Counted from the first letter of the stretch, positions 1 to 9,892 are shown. The stretch: DNA of 64,000 bases from Bacteroidota bacterium (GCA_018267575.1 JAFDYF010000077.1:186001-250000), one strand, 5' to 3'. A program made the numbers and translations. The notes: generated from the letters alone by a model not told the origin.

Positions 1-1
1 A

Positions 2-76
2 CGCTTGGTGGCGATTGATAAGGAACTTGCGGATCAGAAAGCTTGCAGATATACAGGAAAGCGGTTATTCGGGTGA
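2..76 (+). CDS. Possible C-terminal end of a gene entering from the left edge
   Basis: From base 2 a frame stays open for 24 codons and stops at TGA 74-76, giving a charged, protein-like tail ending in GKRLFG. Another frame (from base 3) is also open, to about 209, and gives a more hydrophobic peptide. I cannot tell which is real, if either, and recognise no family. The stretch from 77 to 253 shows no convincing gene. A TATGTTTT stretch at 213-220, just before the kinase gene at 254, could be a -7 element. Confidence 0.2.
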   Translation, partial: RLVAIDKELADQKACRYTGKRLFG

Positions 77-253
77 ACTGCCATTGTCGATTAAGAAAAT
101 GATTGGATTCCAGTCCAGGATTCCCTTAGCTTGCTTGAATATTGGGGTGCTTTCCAAATTTTTTATGGCTCTCAGCTTTATTATTTACTTTAGGGATATC
201 AATAAATGAAAATATGTTTTGCTAAAGTGAATAAACCTTAAGGTCGTAACCAA

Positions 254-3193
254 ATGTTCATATCAAAGATTATAAAACCTTTTCCGCTTCTTTTCTTCTT
301 TTTTTATAGTCCTTTTTTTCTTTACTCCCAGGATTACAATTATACCCATTACGATGTGAAGGATGGGCTTGCTGGTGCTACGGTTTATAGTATGGTGCAG
401 GATAATGATGGCTTTATGTGGTTTGGTACAGAAACTGGTTTAAGCCGTTTTGACGGCACCCATTTCAAAAATTTTTACACCAGCGATGGCTTGCCTGACA
501 ATGAAATCCTAAGCCTTTTTGTGGATTCGAAAAACCGGGTATGGATGATTCCATTCAAAAATTCGATTTGTTATTATTGGAAGGGGAAGATACATAATCA
601 GGAGAATGACAGTCTTTTAAAGAAATTAAATATAACCACAGAATTGGTTTCAGTCCTTGAGGATAGAAGTGGGAATGTATTTATTTCTATGAAAAATGAG
701 TTCTATATAATTTCACCACAGGGTAAGATTTCATGTGTAAATAATCTACTTGGTAAACCCATTCGTATTGACAGGACTTTTTTGACAATGGATGATAAAT
801 ATGAGGTGTTTTTCAGCCCTAGTGAGATTTTCAATATTGCCCGTTATGATATTGAGAAGTCTAGTTTTGAGTTTAAATCACATACTAATACAATAACTAA
901 TTTGAGATCTTTGTTTTATTATTCCGATTTTGAAATAGTCCGAAATGACGGAAATCAACTGCATTTTTATTATAGGGCAGAAGAAAGTTTGGAGCGCAAA
1001 ATTCCATTGCCAAAAGGGTTTATTAATATATCAAAGATAAGCGACTCTCTCATAACCATTAATACAATGAGTGGTGCTTACCTTTACAATATAAATTTCT
1101 TAAAATGTATTGATACCTTTTTGGTTAACCAAAGAGTGGGGTATGTCATAGAAGACAATGAGAAGAATATATGGTTAAGTTCCCCCGGAAAAGGTGTTTA
1201 TAGAATGGTGAGGAATGGATTTCTAAGTTTTTTTTCTGGACTTGAATTTAGGTCCGTATTCGCTATTGCTAGAATGGACTCTTCTATTTATTGTGGATTG
1301 GATAATTTTAATTTGGCCAAATTGAACCCATCTTCAAAAAAAATTTTCGTGGATAAAATTATGAATGGGGCTACTCAAGGTCGAGTAACCTCTTTGCTGA
1401 AGGTGGGTAATGACACTATAATAGTCGGGACTGATTTAGGGTTGTTGAAAGTTAGAAAATTTGTGATTATTGATTCAAGCACATATGGCTCTGTTAAATT
1501 TATTTTCAAAGGAAGAGATCAAAAGATTTATGTCAGCTTAAACAATAGTGTTTTAAGTTTTAGATTTTATGATATTAAGATTCCAACTTTGTTTTGGCTT
1601 GGTCGATCAACCTGTGTGCTTGAGAGTTTAGGGTTGGTGTTTGTTGGAACTTTGAATGGCCTGTACTCTGTTGATAGCGGAAGGAATATTAATTACCTTG
1701 GAAATAGATTTAAGCTTTTAGAGAATCGAATTAATTATTTAGCCGAATCTGCAGATGGGGTTTTGTGGGTGGCTACGAATGGTGGGGGTATTGTCGGGTA
1801 TAAAAATGGGAAAATCATTTATAATATTACGGTAAAGGATGGGCTTACTAGTAATATCTGTCGGAATTTATTTTTAACGGAAAATGTAATTTGGGTTGGT
1901 ACGGATAAAGGGTTAAATAAAGTCACTTTCAATGACACCGGCTATGCAATAACTGTGTTTTCAAGTGAAGACGGCTTAAGCTCTGATATTATAAATGCAA
2001 TTTATTATGATAGCGGTAATGTTTATGTGGGAACACCAGAAGGGTTGACCTATTTCAATGAAAGTAGGATCTCACAAAAATCTATCTGTGACCTAACTAT
2101 AACATCTCTCAATGTATCAGGAATTGAGCTGCCTTTTGATTCGTCTGATTTTATTCTAAAACATGACGAAAATAATATCCGGTTTCAGTTCGTGGGTATT
2201 TCTTATAAATCAGCGGGCAAAATTTCCTATAGATATCGTTTATTAGGGCTGGATACGGCTTGGAGAAATACCAAGGAAACATCCCTTAGTTTTCAATCAT
2301 TGGCTTCTGGCAAGTATGAATTGCAGCTTCAAGCCACCAACAAATTTGGGGTGCAAAGTAATTTAAAGGAAATCAAATTTGAAATATCCAAAACAATATG
2401 GGAAGAAATATGGTTCCGCCTGTTGGCATTGTCTGTTTTCGTTCTTGGCTTATGGGCTTTGATTGATTATCGTGTCGGTCGAATTAGAAAGCGAGAGAAG
2501 GAAAAATCAGAAACAATAAAAAAGATTGCCGAGTTGGAACAGATGGCGCTCAAAAGCCAAATGAACCCACATTTTATTTTCAATTGTCTAAATTCCATAC
2601 AGCATTACGTGATTGATAAGGATGTGATGGGGGCTAATGAGTTTATATCGAAATTCTCTAAACTGATACGGCTTACACTTGACTACTCCTCTAGATCCGA
2701 TATTAGTATTTCGGAGGAGATTGATTATATCCGCTCTTATTTTGAATTGGAACAAATGAGGTTTGAAAATAAGTTCAGCTACCAAATACAAGCTTCAAAT
2801 GTAGACAAGAACGACCTTTTTATACCCCCTATGATTTTACAACCTTATATCGAAAATGCCATTCGTCATGGGGTAAGGTATCGGGAAGATAATGCTGGGA
2901 AGATTGTGGTTGATATAAACCAGACCAGTGAACAGTTGATATGTAAAATCTCTGATAATGGGATTGGTCGAAAAAAGGCGCAGCAATACAAAAGCAAGAA
3001 CCCAATCGAATATCAATCCAAAGGGATGGATCTCACTTTCAAAAGGATTGAGATGTTTAATCTGTCCCACGATTCCAAAATTAAAGTAGAGATAAGTGAT
3101 TTGGATGCAAATGAAAGTACAACCCCTGGTACTTTGGTAAAATTATATTTTCCTTTATCAGAAATTCAAAAACATAAATCTGCATATGATTAG
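254..3193 (+). CDS. Two-component propeller sensor histidine kinase (LytS/YehU-type kinase domain)
   Basis: Membrane sensor of 979 residues. A hydrophobic signal segment covers about residues 1-25. A long extracytoplasmic part follows with two-component regulator propeller repeats, recognisable as W-hGT-GLSRFDG-like blocks near residue 55 and GVLWVATNGGG near 500. A Y_Y_Y-type beta-sandwich (about 640-715), one membrane helix (about 719-740) and a coiled linker come next. The kinase domain has the phospho-acceptor histidine in QMNPHFIFN near residue 772, the N-box PYIENAIRHG near 865 and the G-box DNGIGR near 900, which is the PF06580 pattern. The stop overlaps the start of the LytTR regulator by 8 bp, so the two are a cognate pair. 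In Bacteroidota such sensors often watch glycans, but no adjacent SusC/D genes show a substrate here. The DNA is visibly more AT-rich than the genes after 7 kb. Confidence 0.93.
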   Translation: MFISKIIKPFPLLFFFFYSPFFLYSQDYNYTHYDVKDGLAGATVYSMVQDNDGFMWFGTETGLSRFDGTHFKNFYTSDGLPDNEILSLFVDSKNRVWMIPFKNSICYYWKGKIHNQENDSLLKKLNITTELVSVLEDRSGNVFISMKNEFYIISPQGKISCVNNLLGKPIRIDRTFLTMDDKYEVFFSPSEIFNIARYDIEKSSFEFKSHTNTITNLRSLFYYSDFEIVRNDGNQLHFYYRAEESLERKIPLPKGFINISKISDSLITINTMSGAYLYNINFLKCIDTFLVNQRVGYVIEDNEKNIWLSSPGKGVYRMVRNGFLSFFSGLEFRSVFAIARMDSSIYCGLDNFNLAKLNPSSKKIFVDKIMNGATQGRVTSLLKVGNDTIIVGTDLGLLKVRKFVIIDSSTYGSVKFIFKGRDQKIYVSLNNSVLSFRFYDIKIPTLFWLGRSTCVLESLGLVFVGTLNGLYSVDSGRNINYLGNRFKLLENRINYLAESADGVLWVATNGGGIVGYKNGKIIYNITVKDGLTSNICRNLFLTENVIWVGTDKGLNKVTFNDTGYAITVFSSEDGLSSDIINAIYYDSGNVYVGTPEGLTYFNESRISQKSICDLTITSLNVSGIELPFDSSDFILKHDENNIRFQFVGISYKSAGKISYRYRLLGLDTAWRNTKETSLSFQSLASGKYELQLQATNKFGVQSNLKEIKFEISKTIWEEIWFRLLALSVFVLGLWALIDYRVGRIRKREKEKSETIKKIAELEQMALKSQMNPHFIFNCLNSIQHYVIDKDVMGANEFISKFSKLIRLTLDYSSRSDISISEEIDYIRSYFELEQMRFENKFSYQIQASNVDKNDLFIPPMILQPYIENAIRHGVRYREDNAGKIVVDINQTSEQLICKISDNGIGRKKAQQYKSKNPIEYQSKGMDLTFKRIEMFNLSHDSKIKVEISDLDANESTTPGTLVKLYFPLSEIQKHKSAYD

Positions 3194-3929
3194 GACGGTG
3201 ATCATTGATGATGAATACAGGAATATCAGCATTTTGAAGGCTGTGGTCTCAAAATTCTGCCCAGAGCTACAGGTGATTGCGGATGCACGGGATGCACGTG
3301 AAGGGTTTGAGATAATTAGTTTGCACAAACCAGATCTTTTATTTCTAGATATTGAAATGCCCTATGGGAATGCCTTTGACCTGCTGGACAAACTGATGCC
3401 AATCGATTTTGAAGTAATTTTTGTCACTGCTTTTAATGAATATGCGTTAAAAGCATTCCGGTATAGTGCTATCGACTATCTTTTAAAACCAGTAAGTATA
3501 GTTGAGCTCAAGAAGTCAGTGGAAAGAGCTGTTAAAAGAATCAATGACAGAGAGGCTAATGATAATCTTAAAAACCTGATGCATAATTTTCGTGCGCAAA
3601 CAGATATTGGAAAAAAAATAGCCATTCCAAATAAGGAAGGAATGGTTTTTATTCCCGTTGCGGATATCATCAGATGCGAGGCGAGCGGATCGTACACGAA
3701 TCTTTTTTTAAAGGGAGTTGGAAAAGTTGTTTCTTCGAAAAGTATCAAGGAGTATGAAGATCTTTTGCCGACAGCCCTTTTTTTTAGGGTTCACCACTCC
3801 CATATTATCAATATGGGTGAAATTAAGAAATATCATCGTGGCAGAGGGGGGGAAGTGGAAATGACCGATGGCGTCAAAATTGATGTGGCAGTAAGGAGAA
3901 AAGATGAATTTTTGGCAAGGCTGGAATAA
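3186..3929 (+). CDS. LytTR-family response regulator
   Basis: Cytoplasmic response regulator of 247 residues. The N-terminal receiver domain has the acidic pair IIDDE at residues 7-10, the phospho-acceptor Asp55 in LFLDIEMP, and the conserved lysine in LLKPVS near residue 102. The C-terminal LytTR DNA-binding domain (about residues 145-245) shows the usual IRCEASGSYTNLFL block and HHSHIINMGEI. The ATG overlaps the end of the sensor kinase gene, so translation is probably coupled. Nothing nearby identifies the target promoters. The following 370 bp hold no gene on this strand. Confidence 0.94.
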   Translation: MIRTVIIDDEYRNISILKAVVSKFCPELQVIADARDAREGFEIISLHKPDLLFLDIEMPYGNAFDLLDKLMPIDFEVIFVTAFNEYALKAFRYSAIDYLLKPVSIVELKKSVERAVKRINDREANDNLKNLMHNFRAQTDIGKKIAIPNKEGMVFIPVADIIRCEASGSYTNLFLKGVGKVVSSKSIKEYEDLLPTALFFRVHHSHIINMGEIKKYHRGRGGEVEMTDGVKIDVAVRRKDEFLARLE

Positions 3930-4300
3930 GGTGTTTTTTCAGAATTAACTGCACAGTTATCCGTCAAAAGAGCACAGTTGTAAAGAATACAGAAAGTATT
4001 TTAATATTTTCTATACTATTGCATTAGATAATATTTTATAATAGATTCTCTGTCACATAGTTTTGGGTTTATAAAATACTTTTTGAGGAATTCTATATTT
4101 ATTATTCCTTGTTTTTTTGGGATGTAAGGTTGTTGTTGTTTTTGCCTCTTTTTTATAGTTGGTTACATGGCTTACAAATATGTGGACTAAAGTGGCTTTA
4201 TAAAATTCAGGATGAATGAAGTCTATACAAAATTGATTATTGCGAATGCTAGTTATCAAGAAATATCTTATCCTTTAATCATTAAACCTTTCCCTAGCAA
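3930..4300. other. AT-rich intergenic stretch, no gene seen
   Basis: About 370 bp between the end of the LytTR regulator and the hairpin that ends the convergent glycosyltransferase operon. It is AT-rich. The only open frame of note (4053-4259, minus) lacks any recognisable sequence and looks fortuitous. No promoter or repeat could be supported. Confidence 0.5.
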
Positions 4301-4321
4301 AGCCCACTTAAAAAGTGGGCT
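4301..4321. terminator. Intrinsic terminator hairpin overlapping a stop codon
   Basis: AGCCCACTT (4301-4309) pairs perfectly with AAGTGGGCT (4313-4321) around a 3-base loop. On the plus strand a TTTTT run follows, on the minus strand only TTT. The TAA stop of the minus-strand glycosyltransferase lies in the loop and stem, so the last codons form half the hairpin. It probably ends the glycosyltransferase operon and may also stop readthrough from the LytTR gene. Confidence 0.6.
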
Positions 4322-5501
4322 TTTTGCTTTCCAGAAACCCACTATACTGCTTACAGAATAGGTCGCCATTAAATTTTTCTATTGCGATGTTTCTACTCCT
4401 TGCACCCAATTCTTTTTTTAATTCGGGGCGTTCGATTAATATTTTCAGTAACCCAATGCCTTCCTCAATAATTTTATTTTCATCTTCTGAAAGAATCAAC
4501 AACCCATTCTCCATATGGCGCACATAATCAGGAATCGAGTTAACGGCTGTTGACAACACTACTTTCCCATAGGCCATCATTTGCATGAGAACGATTGGTA
4601 AACCTTCATACGCCGAGGTGAGGATCAGCACATCTGCGATTTCATATATGCGGTTCAACTGGTTCTCATCCTTAATATTCCCATAGAATTGGCAAAACGG
4701 ATACTTTTGGGCAGGGATTGAATTTTCCACATCCCCCACAAAAGAAAAATGTATGGGTAAATGTTGCTGCTCCATTTTTAGGGCAATCGCGGCAATCAAA
4801 TACACTCTTTTTTGTGGGGCATCTCTCCCCACATAAATCACTTCCAGATTTTGGTTGCTCGTAGGATGATAGGGAGGGATATCAATTTTGTTCTCGATAA
4901 AATGTAATCGCGAATAATAAGCAGGTTGCACTTGTGCTTGAGCATAAAACTCCATTAGTTTTTCCTTCAGTTTCAAAGTGCTGAAAATGCGGTCGTCGAT
5001 TAGGTCAATAAAACGGATGGAATAAGGAAACCAAGTGGGGAGATGGCAAAGTTCTACGGTCCTTACTTTTTTTTTCAGATAGGGCAATAGTTTATAAAAA
5101 TAAAGACATTCCCCTCCAAATACCACGGGGTTTTTAGATTGGTTGATCCAGGCGGACAATACGCCACGGTAAAAAATATTTACAAAATGATACCCTTTAT
5201 TATCAATTTTTTTGTGAAGGTCGATTATATTGAATCCCTTGAAAAGTCCTATAAAGCCATTGTTCACGGGCTTTTTGGAAAAAATGATCAATGGGTCTTT
5301 CGCCTTTATGCATTCTGCGATATCCGCATTTACTTTGATGGCCCCGCCCAAATCAGCAGAAGAAAAGAAAAAGAAGATGGAGGTGGTTTTTTTTAATGGG
5401 AATAGCTTTCCATAAATTTTGCCTAACAGCACGATGGGGAAAATGGCAACCGTTTCTATTTTCCTTCTTAGTATGGCATTTTTATACTTCATTTCCAGCA
5501 T
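4308..5501 (-). CDS. GT4-type glycosyltransferase
   Basis: Predicted GT-B fold glycosyltransferase of about 397 residues. The C-terminal half carries the Glycos_transf_1 pattern: VIYVGRDAPQKRVYLI (nucleotide-sugar site start), FYGNIKDENQLNRIYEIADVLILTSAYEGLP and the donor-binding E-G-L-P-IVLMQMMAYG. The frame is open from a TTG at 5546, but ATG 5501 (MLEMKYKN) or ATG 5492 is the likely start, and both overlap the 3' end of the upstream dehydratase gene. That overlap, with the GT gene upstream again, makes a three-gene minus-strand set for surface polysaccharide or glycolipid assembly. The sugar and acceptor cannot be predicted. Confidence 0.88.
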   Translation of the reverse strand: MLEMKYKNAILRRKIETVAIFPIVLLGKIYGKLFPLKKTTSIFFFFSSADLGGAIKVNADIAECIKAKDPLIIFSKKPVNNGFIGLFKGFNIIDLHKKIDNKGYHFVNIFYRGVLSAWINQSKNPVVFGGECLYFYKLLPYLKKKVRTVELCHLPTWFPYSIRFIDLIDDRIFSTLKLKEKLMEFYAQAQVQPAYYSRLHFIENKIDIPPYHPTSNQNLEVIYVGRDAPQKRVYLIAAIALKMEQQHLPIHFSFVGDVENSIPAQKYPFCQFYGNIKDENQLNRIYEIADVLILTSAYEGLPIVLMQMMAYGKVVLSTAVNSIPDYVRHMENGLLILSEDENKIIEEGIGLLKILIERPELKKELGARSRNIAIEKFNGDLFCKQYSGFLESKKPTF

Positions 5502-6180
5502 AATATTTTTCCAATAACCGGAGTAGATAGTGATCTCCAAATTCAATACTCAAGGATTGGAATAGAAGGCGAATATCCGCAATATCAATAGCATAGCCTG
5601 CGCCACGGTCTATTTCTTTGTATTTCCCTTTAGTCTGGCAAAAATCTTCTATAATTTTTACAATATCCAACACTTTGTAATTTTCAGGGTTGGCTACATT
5701 CGTGATCTTATTTAAAAAAAGCTGTTGCTGCATGATATGATTACATACCTTAAAAACATCTACCACGTCAATAATATTTCTTTCTGATTTTTTCCAAAGC
5801 TCAAAACTTTCTTTTTTCTTGATATGCCAATAGAAAAAATTGAGAAAGGTATGTGGATTACGAGTGTGACCAGCAAGATTGGAAAGCCTGAAAATATAAA
5901 AGGGTCTATTATTCTGTATAATCAATTCCTCCATCCTTTTTTTATGAAAAGTATAGGGAGATTCCTTTAAGTCGGGATCTAAAATACTGCAAGTGCTGAA
6001 ATAGACAAATATAGCAGAAGGATATTGGTTTAAATGTTGCAAAAGCAATTCCTTTTCTCGATGAAAAGCTTCTTCGGTCGCTGATTTTGAATTGGATACC
6101 CCAGAGGCAAAAATCAAAAATCGTTCATCCGTAAAATAGCTGCTGAAGGCTTTAGCCACTAATCCATTGCCAATAACCAT
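5482..6180 (-). CDS. Short NAD(P)-dependent epimerase/dehydratase (SDR)
   Basis: A 232-residue extended-SDR-like protein. It begins with a Rossmann glycine motif (VIGNGLVAKAF) and has a Ser in VYFSTCSI followed by YTFHKK, fitting the catalytic S...YxxxK pattern. NLAGHTRNPHTFL and NIIDVVDVFKVCNHI resemble the substrate-side loops of sugar-nucleotide epimerases. It is shorter than the usual 300-residue enzymes, mostly in the C-terminal substrate domain. It lies 9 bp after the GT4 gene at 6190-7317 and overlaps the next GT4 gene, so it likely makes or modifies a sugar donor for this cluster. The exact reaction is unknown. Confidence 0.8.
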   Translation of the reverse strand: MVIGNGLVAKAFSSYFTDERFLIFASGVSNSKSATEEAFHREKELLLQHLNQYPSAIFVYFSTCSILDPDLKESPYTFHKKRMEELIIQNNRPFYIFRLSNLAGHTRNPHTFLNFFYWHIKKKESFELWKKSERNIIDVVDVFKVCNHIMQQQLFLNKITNVANPENYKVLDIVKIIEDFCQTKGKYKEIDRGAGYAIDIADIRLLFQSLSIEFGDHYLLRLLEKYYAGNEV

Positions 6181-6189
6181 AGATGATGA

Positions 6190-7317
6190 TTAATAAGTTT
6201 TAACTTTCGCTGTTATAAATTTAGCTGCCCTTGAAGTGCTGTTCCCCCAATAGAAATGTTCAAAATAAGAGTCCGGCATGTCGGCATTATATAATCTTAA
6301 TTGAACAATCCGTCTCACAAAATCTTCCCAATGATGATCCTTGCAAGTTAGCAGTTTGCCATTGCACCAATCTTTGTTAATGCCAATGGCCCCGTTTTCT
6401 GTTGAAACAGCATTTAGGTTATAAGCGAGTGCTTCCACCAATTTTGTTTTAATGCCGCCTCCCTCGGTGATAGGGTTAAGAAAAATATCCGATCCTTTGA
6501 AATAAATGCTGATATCCTCTACAAAGCCAGCAATTAGGATATGGGAATATTTTTTTTCCTCTATCTCTTTTGGTATGTCTTTTCCGCAAATGATTATTTT
6601 ATAAGGGAAATGTTTTTCTTTTTGTAACAATGGGTCGATGATTTGAATGATATTTTTCAACGCATCCAAATTGGGACCATAATTAAAGGCGCCATTGAAT
6701 AAGAGGGTGGTTTCGTTTTCACTAATTTGATACTTCTCCCTGATCAATATCCTACAGCTTTGTATTTCTTCTTGTGTAGGAATTTTTTCCCATTCAATGC
6801 CATAAGTCATGGTGATGCATTTCATCGGGTTTAATCCAAAATGCTGGAGGGCATAATTCCGGTCATCATCATGTATAAAAAAATTATAGTCCGCTTGACG
6901 ATGCGTGTACTTTTCATACCGCCATAAAATTTTCCACCACCATTTTCCAAGTGTTTTCCATCGGAGCCCCTCTATATTATGCGAATGAACCACCAGTTTT
7001 ACTCCACAAAACCATTTTAATAATACCCCAAGCCACCCTAGATAAGGATGCTCCAACATAATATGGGAGGCTTGGTGTTTTTTGATAAGCTTTTGAAATA
7101 AAAAAAAGTTGAAGACATTTATATAGCGCCATGTGCTGTTGGAAAGTATATTCAGTACCTCATAACCCTCTGCAGCCTGGGGGTCGTTCCTTTCTACGGT
7201 CACACAGATGAATGGAAGCTGTTTTGAAAAGTATTTATTAAAAAGGGCAATCCCTTTTTGTCCGCCCACTTTTGCGGGCAAAAAATTGTAAGAAACAATA
7301 CTGATAACGGTAGCCAT
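6190..7317 (-). CDS. GT4-type glycosyltransferase
   Basis: A 375-residue GT-B glycosyltransferase. The N-terminus ISIVSYNFLPAKVGGQKGI is the typical acceptor-domain start with its Gly-Gly loop, and HSHNIEGLRWK is the usual HxHNxE region. The C-terminal domain has FNGAFNYGPNLDAL, ILIAGFVEDISIYFKGSDIFLNPITEGGGIKTKLVEALAYN, where the ITEGGGIK block is the donor-phosphate/ribose site. This GGGIK form is common among GT4 enzymes of bacterial surface glycans. The gene starts 40 bp after the YfhO gene, with a terminator hairpin between, so it may have its own promoter. Specificity is unknown. Confidence 0.88.
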   Translation of the reverse strand: MATVISIVSYNFLPAKVGGQKGIALFNKYFSKQLPFICVTVERNDPQAAEGYEVLNILSNSTWRYINVFNFFLFQKLIKKHQASHIMLEHPYLGWLGVLLKWFCGVKLVVHSHNIEGLRWKTLGKWWWKILWRYEKYTHRQADYNFFIHDDDRNYALQHFGLNPMKCITMTYGIEWEKIPTQEEIQSCRILIREKYQISENETTLLFNGAFNYGPNLDALKNIIQIIDPLLQKEKHFPYKIIICGKDIPKEIEEKKYSHILIAGFVEDISIYFKGSDIFLNPITEGGGIKTKLVEALAYNLNAVSTENGAIGINKDWCNGKLLTCKDHHWEDFVRRIVQLRLYNADMPDSYFEHFYWGNSTSRAAKFITAKVKTY

Positions 7318-7327
7318 TCTAAAATTT

Positions 7328-7354
7328 AAAGGGCAGGCCTGCTACCTGCCCTTT
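7328..7354 (-). terminator. Intrinsic terminator after the YfhO gene
   Basis: AAAGGGCAGG (7328-7337) and CCTGCCCTTT (7345-7354) form a perfect 10-bp stem with a 7-base loop directly after the YfhO stop at 7358. On the minus strand the stem is followed by an AT-rich run (TTTAAATTTT). It separates YfhO from the downstream glycosyltransferase. Confidence 0.7.
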
Positions 7355-7357
7355 GCG

Positions 7358-9892
7358 TTAAGTCGTTTTAATGGGAGGGTTTTTTCTTTTTCTCCATTCT
7401 GCTACAATCGCCCCAATGAGCAAAAGATAAACCAGTATAGAAGACCATACGGTAATTGTATTTCCCAATTTGTAAATAGCCGGTTCAAAACGGAACTCAA
7501 TGTTATGTTCACCCGTAGGTAACGGCATTCCCCGAAGGATATAATCCGTTTTACAATAGGGTGCTTTTTGTCCATCGATGTAGGCATTCCATCCCTTGTC
7601 ATAATATACCTCGCTGAATACAGCAAATTGATTGGTTTTGGCTTTGTATTTATAGGTGATGGTATCATTCCTGTTTTCCAGCAATACAAGTGATGCCGTG
7701 GAATCATAAACTGGTTGCGCTTTTATTATTTGCTCGAATTTTTTGTCCACGATGGCTGTATCCTTAAGGTCGGTGCTATCGAGTGCCTTCATTTCCTCGT
7801 TGCCATTGTTCACAAACTTGATGGCTTTGACAAGCCAGCAAGGACCAAATGCATTGGGGTTCATGCTAGCCTGATATTGGCCATTGGCAGGATTTCGTTG
7901 GATGAAATATTTTGCGTTCAACATGTTCAGCACATTCATATTTCCTTTTACCAATTGACTGTCTATAATATCTTGGTACAAACCCAGTTTAGCAGGGGAG
8001 TAGCCACCAATAGAATTATGGTGATAGGAAGCTCGCGCATCTTGTGACCAGTTCCCGTCTGCAAAATCGAACACCCTGAAATTTTTATCGGGGTCCTTGC
8101 TAATTTGGATATCGGCAGCGTTCGGTGCAAAACTGGATTCCACATCGGCAGGTTCCACAAAATTGTCATCGTTCAGATATTTTCGGGCCTCGGCTATCAA
8201 GTCATAGGAACTTAAAACCACAAGCCCTCCAATTAATATCATTTCTTTTATTTTCCCTTTGAGATAGATCCCAATCAATCCCGCAGAAAGAGCTATGAGC
8301 ATAATCGTCCTAATGAGGTCCGAGCCATATAGGGACTGGCGGTCTGATTGTAACCCTTTTACCAATCCACTACTTATTTGCGCAGCCTGTTGTATTATTT
8401 CCGGGGTTGGCTGTTTGCCTCGGGCCATGCTTTGGCTTATCTGACCTGCAAAGCCTTCTTTTAATCGGGCATCGTTTTCGGATCTATAATCAGCCGTAAA
8501 ATAAAACACAACCAATAATGCCAACAGGGCCGAAGTAGTATAAAGAACGTTCTTATATTTTTTCCAAAGGTCATCCTTGCTTTCTTTGGAGTTGATCAGT
8601 TGGTCAATACCCAATGCCGCCAATACAGGGAAAGTCAATTGCGCTATGAACAAGGCTTGTGTGGGCGCTCTGAATTTGCTGTAAAAAGGGAAATGATCGA
8701 ACATGAAATAATTGAATATCGGAAAATTTTTACCCCATGCCAACATGATCCCTAAAATAGCTGCGGGTACAATCCACCATTTGTGCCAGCTTTTTACATA
8801 GACCAATCCGAAAATGAAAAGAAAGCAGATGACTGCGCCTAGATAAACAGGGCCCGCGGTGTTGGGTTGGTTTCCCCAGTAGGCATAAACGTTGGCGGAT
8901 TGAAGGGCATAATCTTCAGGCATTCCTATTTCGGTTGCTTTTTCAGCAAACTTGGAATTGTCGGAGATCAGCCTGCCAGCACTTCCCCCGCCGTACACAT
9001 TTGGGGCGATCAAAGTAAGCGTTTCCCCAATACCATAGCTCCATTGGAAGGCATAATCTTTGGTTAACCCTCCTTTGGTTTTATTTATATCCGATTTATC
9101 ATGTTCTAATTCTGATTTTCCACCACGTTTGGTTTCTTTGGCATACTCCTGTAGCGGGAGCATGCTTACCGCATAGGTGGCAAAGCCCAATCCACCACCA
9201 AGAATGGCAAACACAATACCAATAAAAAATGTCTTGAGTTCTTTTTGCTGCCAACTGTAAACAAAATAGGCAATGGAAATGAATCCTAAAATGATCAGGG
9301 TATAATAGGCTATCTGCAAATGCTGAGTGCCTACTTGTAAACCAAAAAAGATGGCGAGGATCGCCGTGCCCAATAAATATCGCTTTTGAAAGATTAGCAA
9401 GAGGGCGGCCACAATCCCCGGAGCATATCCGATGGCCAACATCTGTGTGTTATGGCCGACATTAATGATAATGGGGTCGAATGTGGAATAGGAATAGGCG
9501 ATTGCTGCCATGATGCTGACCCATGGGTTGATGCGCATCGCCTGCATGAGTATATAAAAACTGAGGCAGGCCAGAAAAAAATAATACACGGGGGCCGGTA
9601 GCCCAAAAGTCAATAAGTAAAAGAAATAGCCAATGGTAATTTTGGAAGTGGCATCCATCGCGAAGGTATAGGTAGGCATGCCTGAAAAAGCACTTTCCGA
9701 CCACAATGGATAATGGCCATTTTTCTCTTTGTATTCAATTGCTTGCTGAGCCATTCCCTTCCATCCAATTACATCGGATTGGGAAACTACTTTTCCGTCA
9801 AACGCGGGTTTGCAGTAAACAATCGCTATTATCAAAAAAACAGCAATGGCGATAATATGGGGAAGCGCCTTTTTCAACAATGATGAGTTCAT
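7358..9892 (-). CDS. YfhO-family polytopic membrane protein (GT-C-like)
   Basis: A membrane protein of 844 residues from ATG 9892 (a TTG two codons upstream is less likely). It has a first membrane helix at about residues 9-29, then PAFDGKVVSQSDVIGWKGMAQQ and WSESAFSGMPTYTF. This acidic, Trp-rich loop after the first helix is typical of YfhO proteins and resembles the catalytic loop of GT-C glycosyltransferases. About a dozen hydrophobic helices follow, then a soluble C-terminal beta-rich part (about 560-800) and a final helix. YfhO is known to glycosylate lipoteichoic acid in Gram-positives, while the Bacteroidota members are uncharacterised. Its place beside GT4 genes and a polyprenyl-phospho-pentose operon suggests lipid-linked sugar transfer at the periplasmic face. 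Confidence 0.88.
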   Translation of the reverse strand: MNSSLLKKALPHIIAIAVFLIIAIVYCKPAFDGKVVSQSDVIGWKGMAQQAIEYKEKNGHYPLWSESAFSGMPTYTFAMDATSKITIGYFFYLLTFGLPAPVYYFFLACLSFYILMQAMRINPWVSIMAAIAYSYSTFDPIIINVGHNTQMLAIGYAPGIVAALLLIFQKRYLLGTAILAIFFGLQVGTQHLQIAYYTLIILGFISIAYFVYSWQQKELKTFFIGIVFAILGGGLGFATYAVSMLPLQEYAKETKRGGKSELEHDKSDINKTKGGLTKDYAFQWSYGIGETLTLIAPNVYGGGSAGRLISDNSKFAEKATEIGMPEDYALQSANVYAYWGNQPNTAGPVYLGAVICFLFIFGLVYVKSWHKWWIVPAAILGIMLAWGKNFPIFNYFMFDHFPFYSKFRAPTQALFIAQLTFPVLAALGIDQLINSKESKDDLWKKYKNVLYTTSALLALLVVFYFTADYRSENDARLKEGFAGQISQSMARGKQPTPEIIQQAAQISSGLVKGLQSDRQSLYGSDLIRTIMLIALSAGLIGIYLKGKIKEMILIGGLVVLSSYDLIAEARKYLNDDNFVEPADVESSFAPNAADIQISKDPDKNFRVFDFADGNWSQDARASYHHNSIGGYSPAKLGLYQDIIDSQLVKGNMNVLNMLNAKYFIQRNPANGQYQASMNPNAFGPCWLVKAIKFVNNGNEEMKALDSTDLKDTAIVDKKFEQIIKAQPVYDSTASLVLLENRNDTITYKYKAKTNQFAVFSEVYYDKGWNAYIDGQKAPYCKTDYILRGMPLPTGEHNIEFRFEPAIYKLGNTITVWSSILVYLLLIGAIVAEWRKRKNPPIKTT

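Noticed and set aside
4053..4259. 68-residue open frame on the minus strand in the gap after the LytTR gene
   Set aside because: Low-complexity, AT-rich, no ribosome site and no recognisable protein features; most likely chance.
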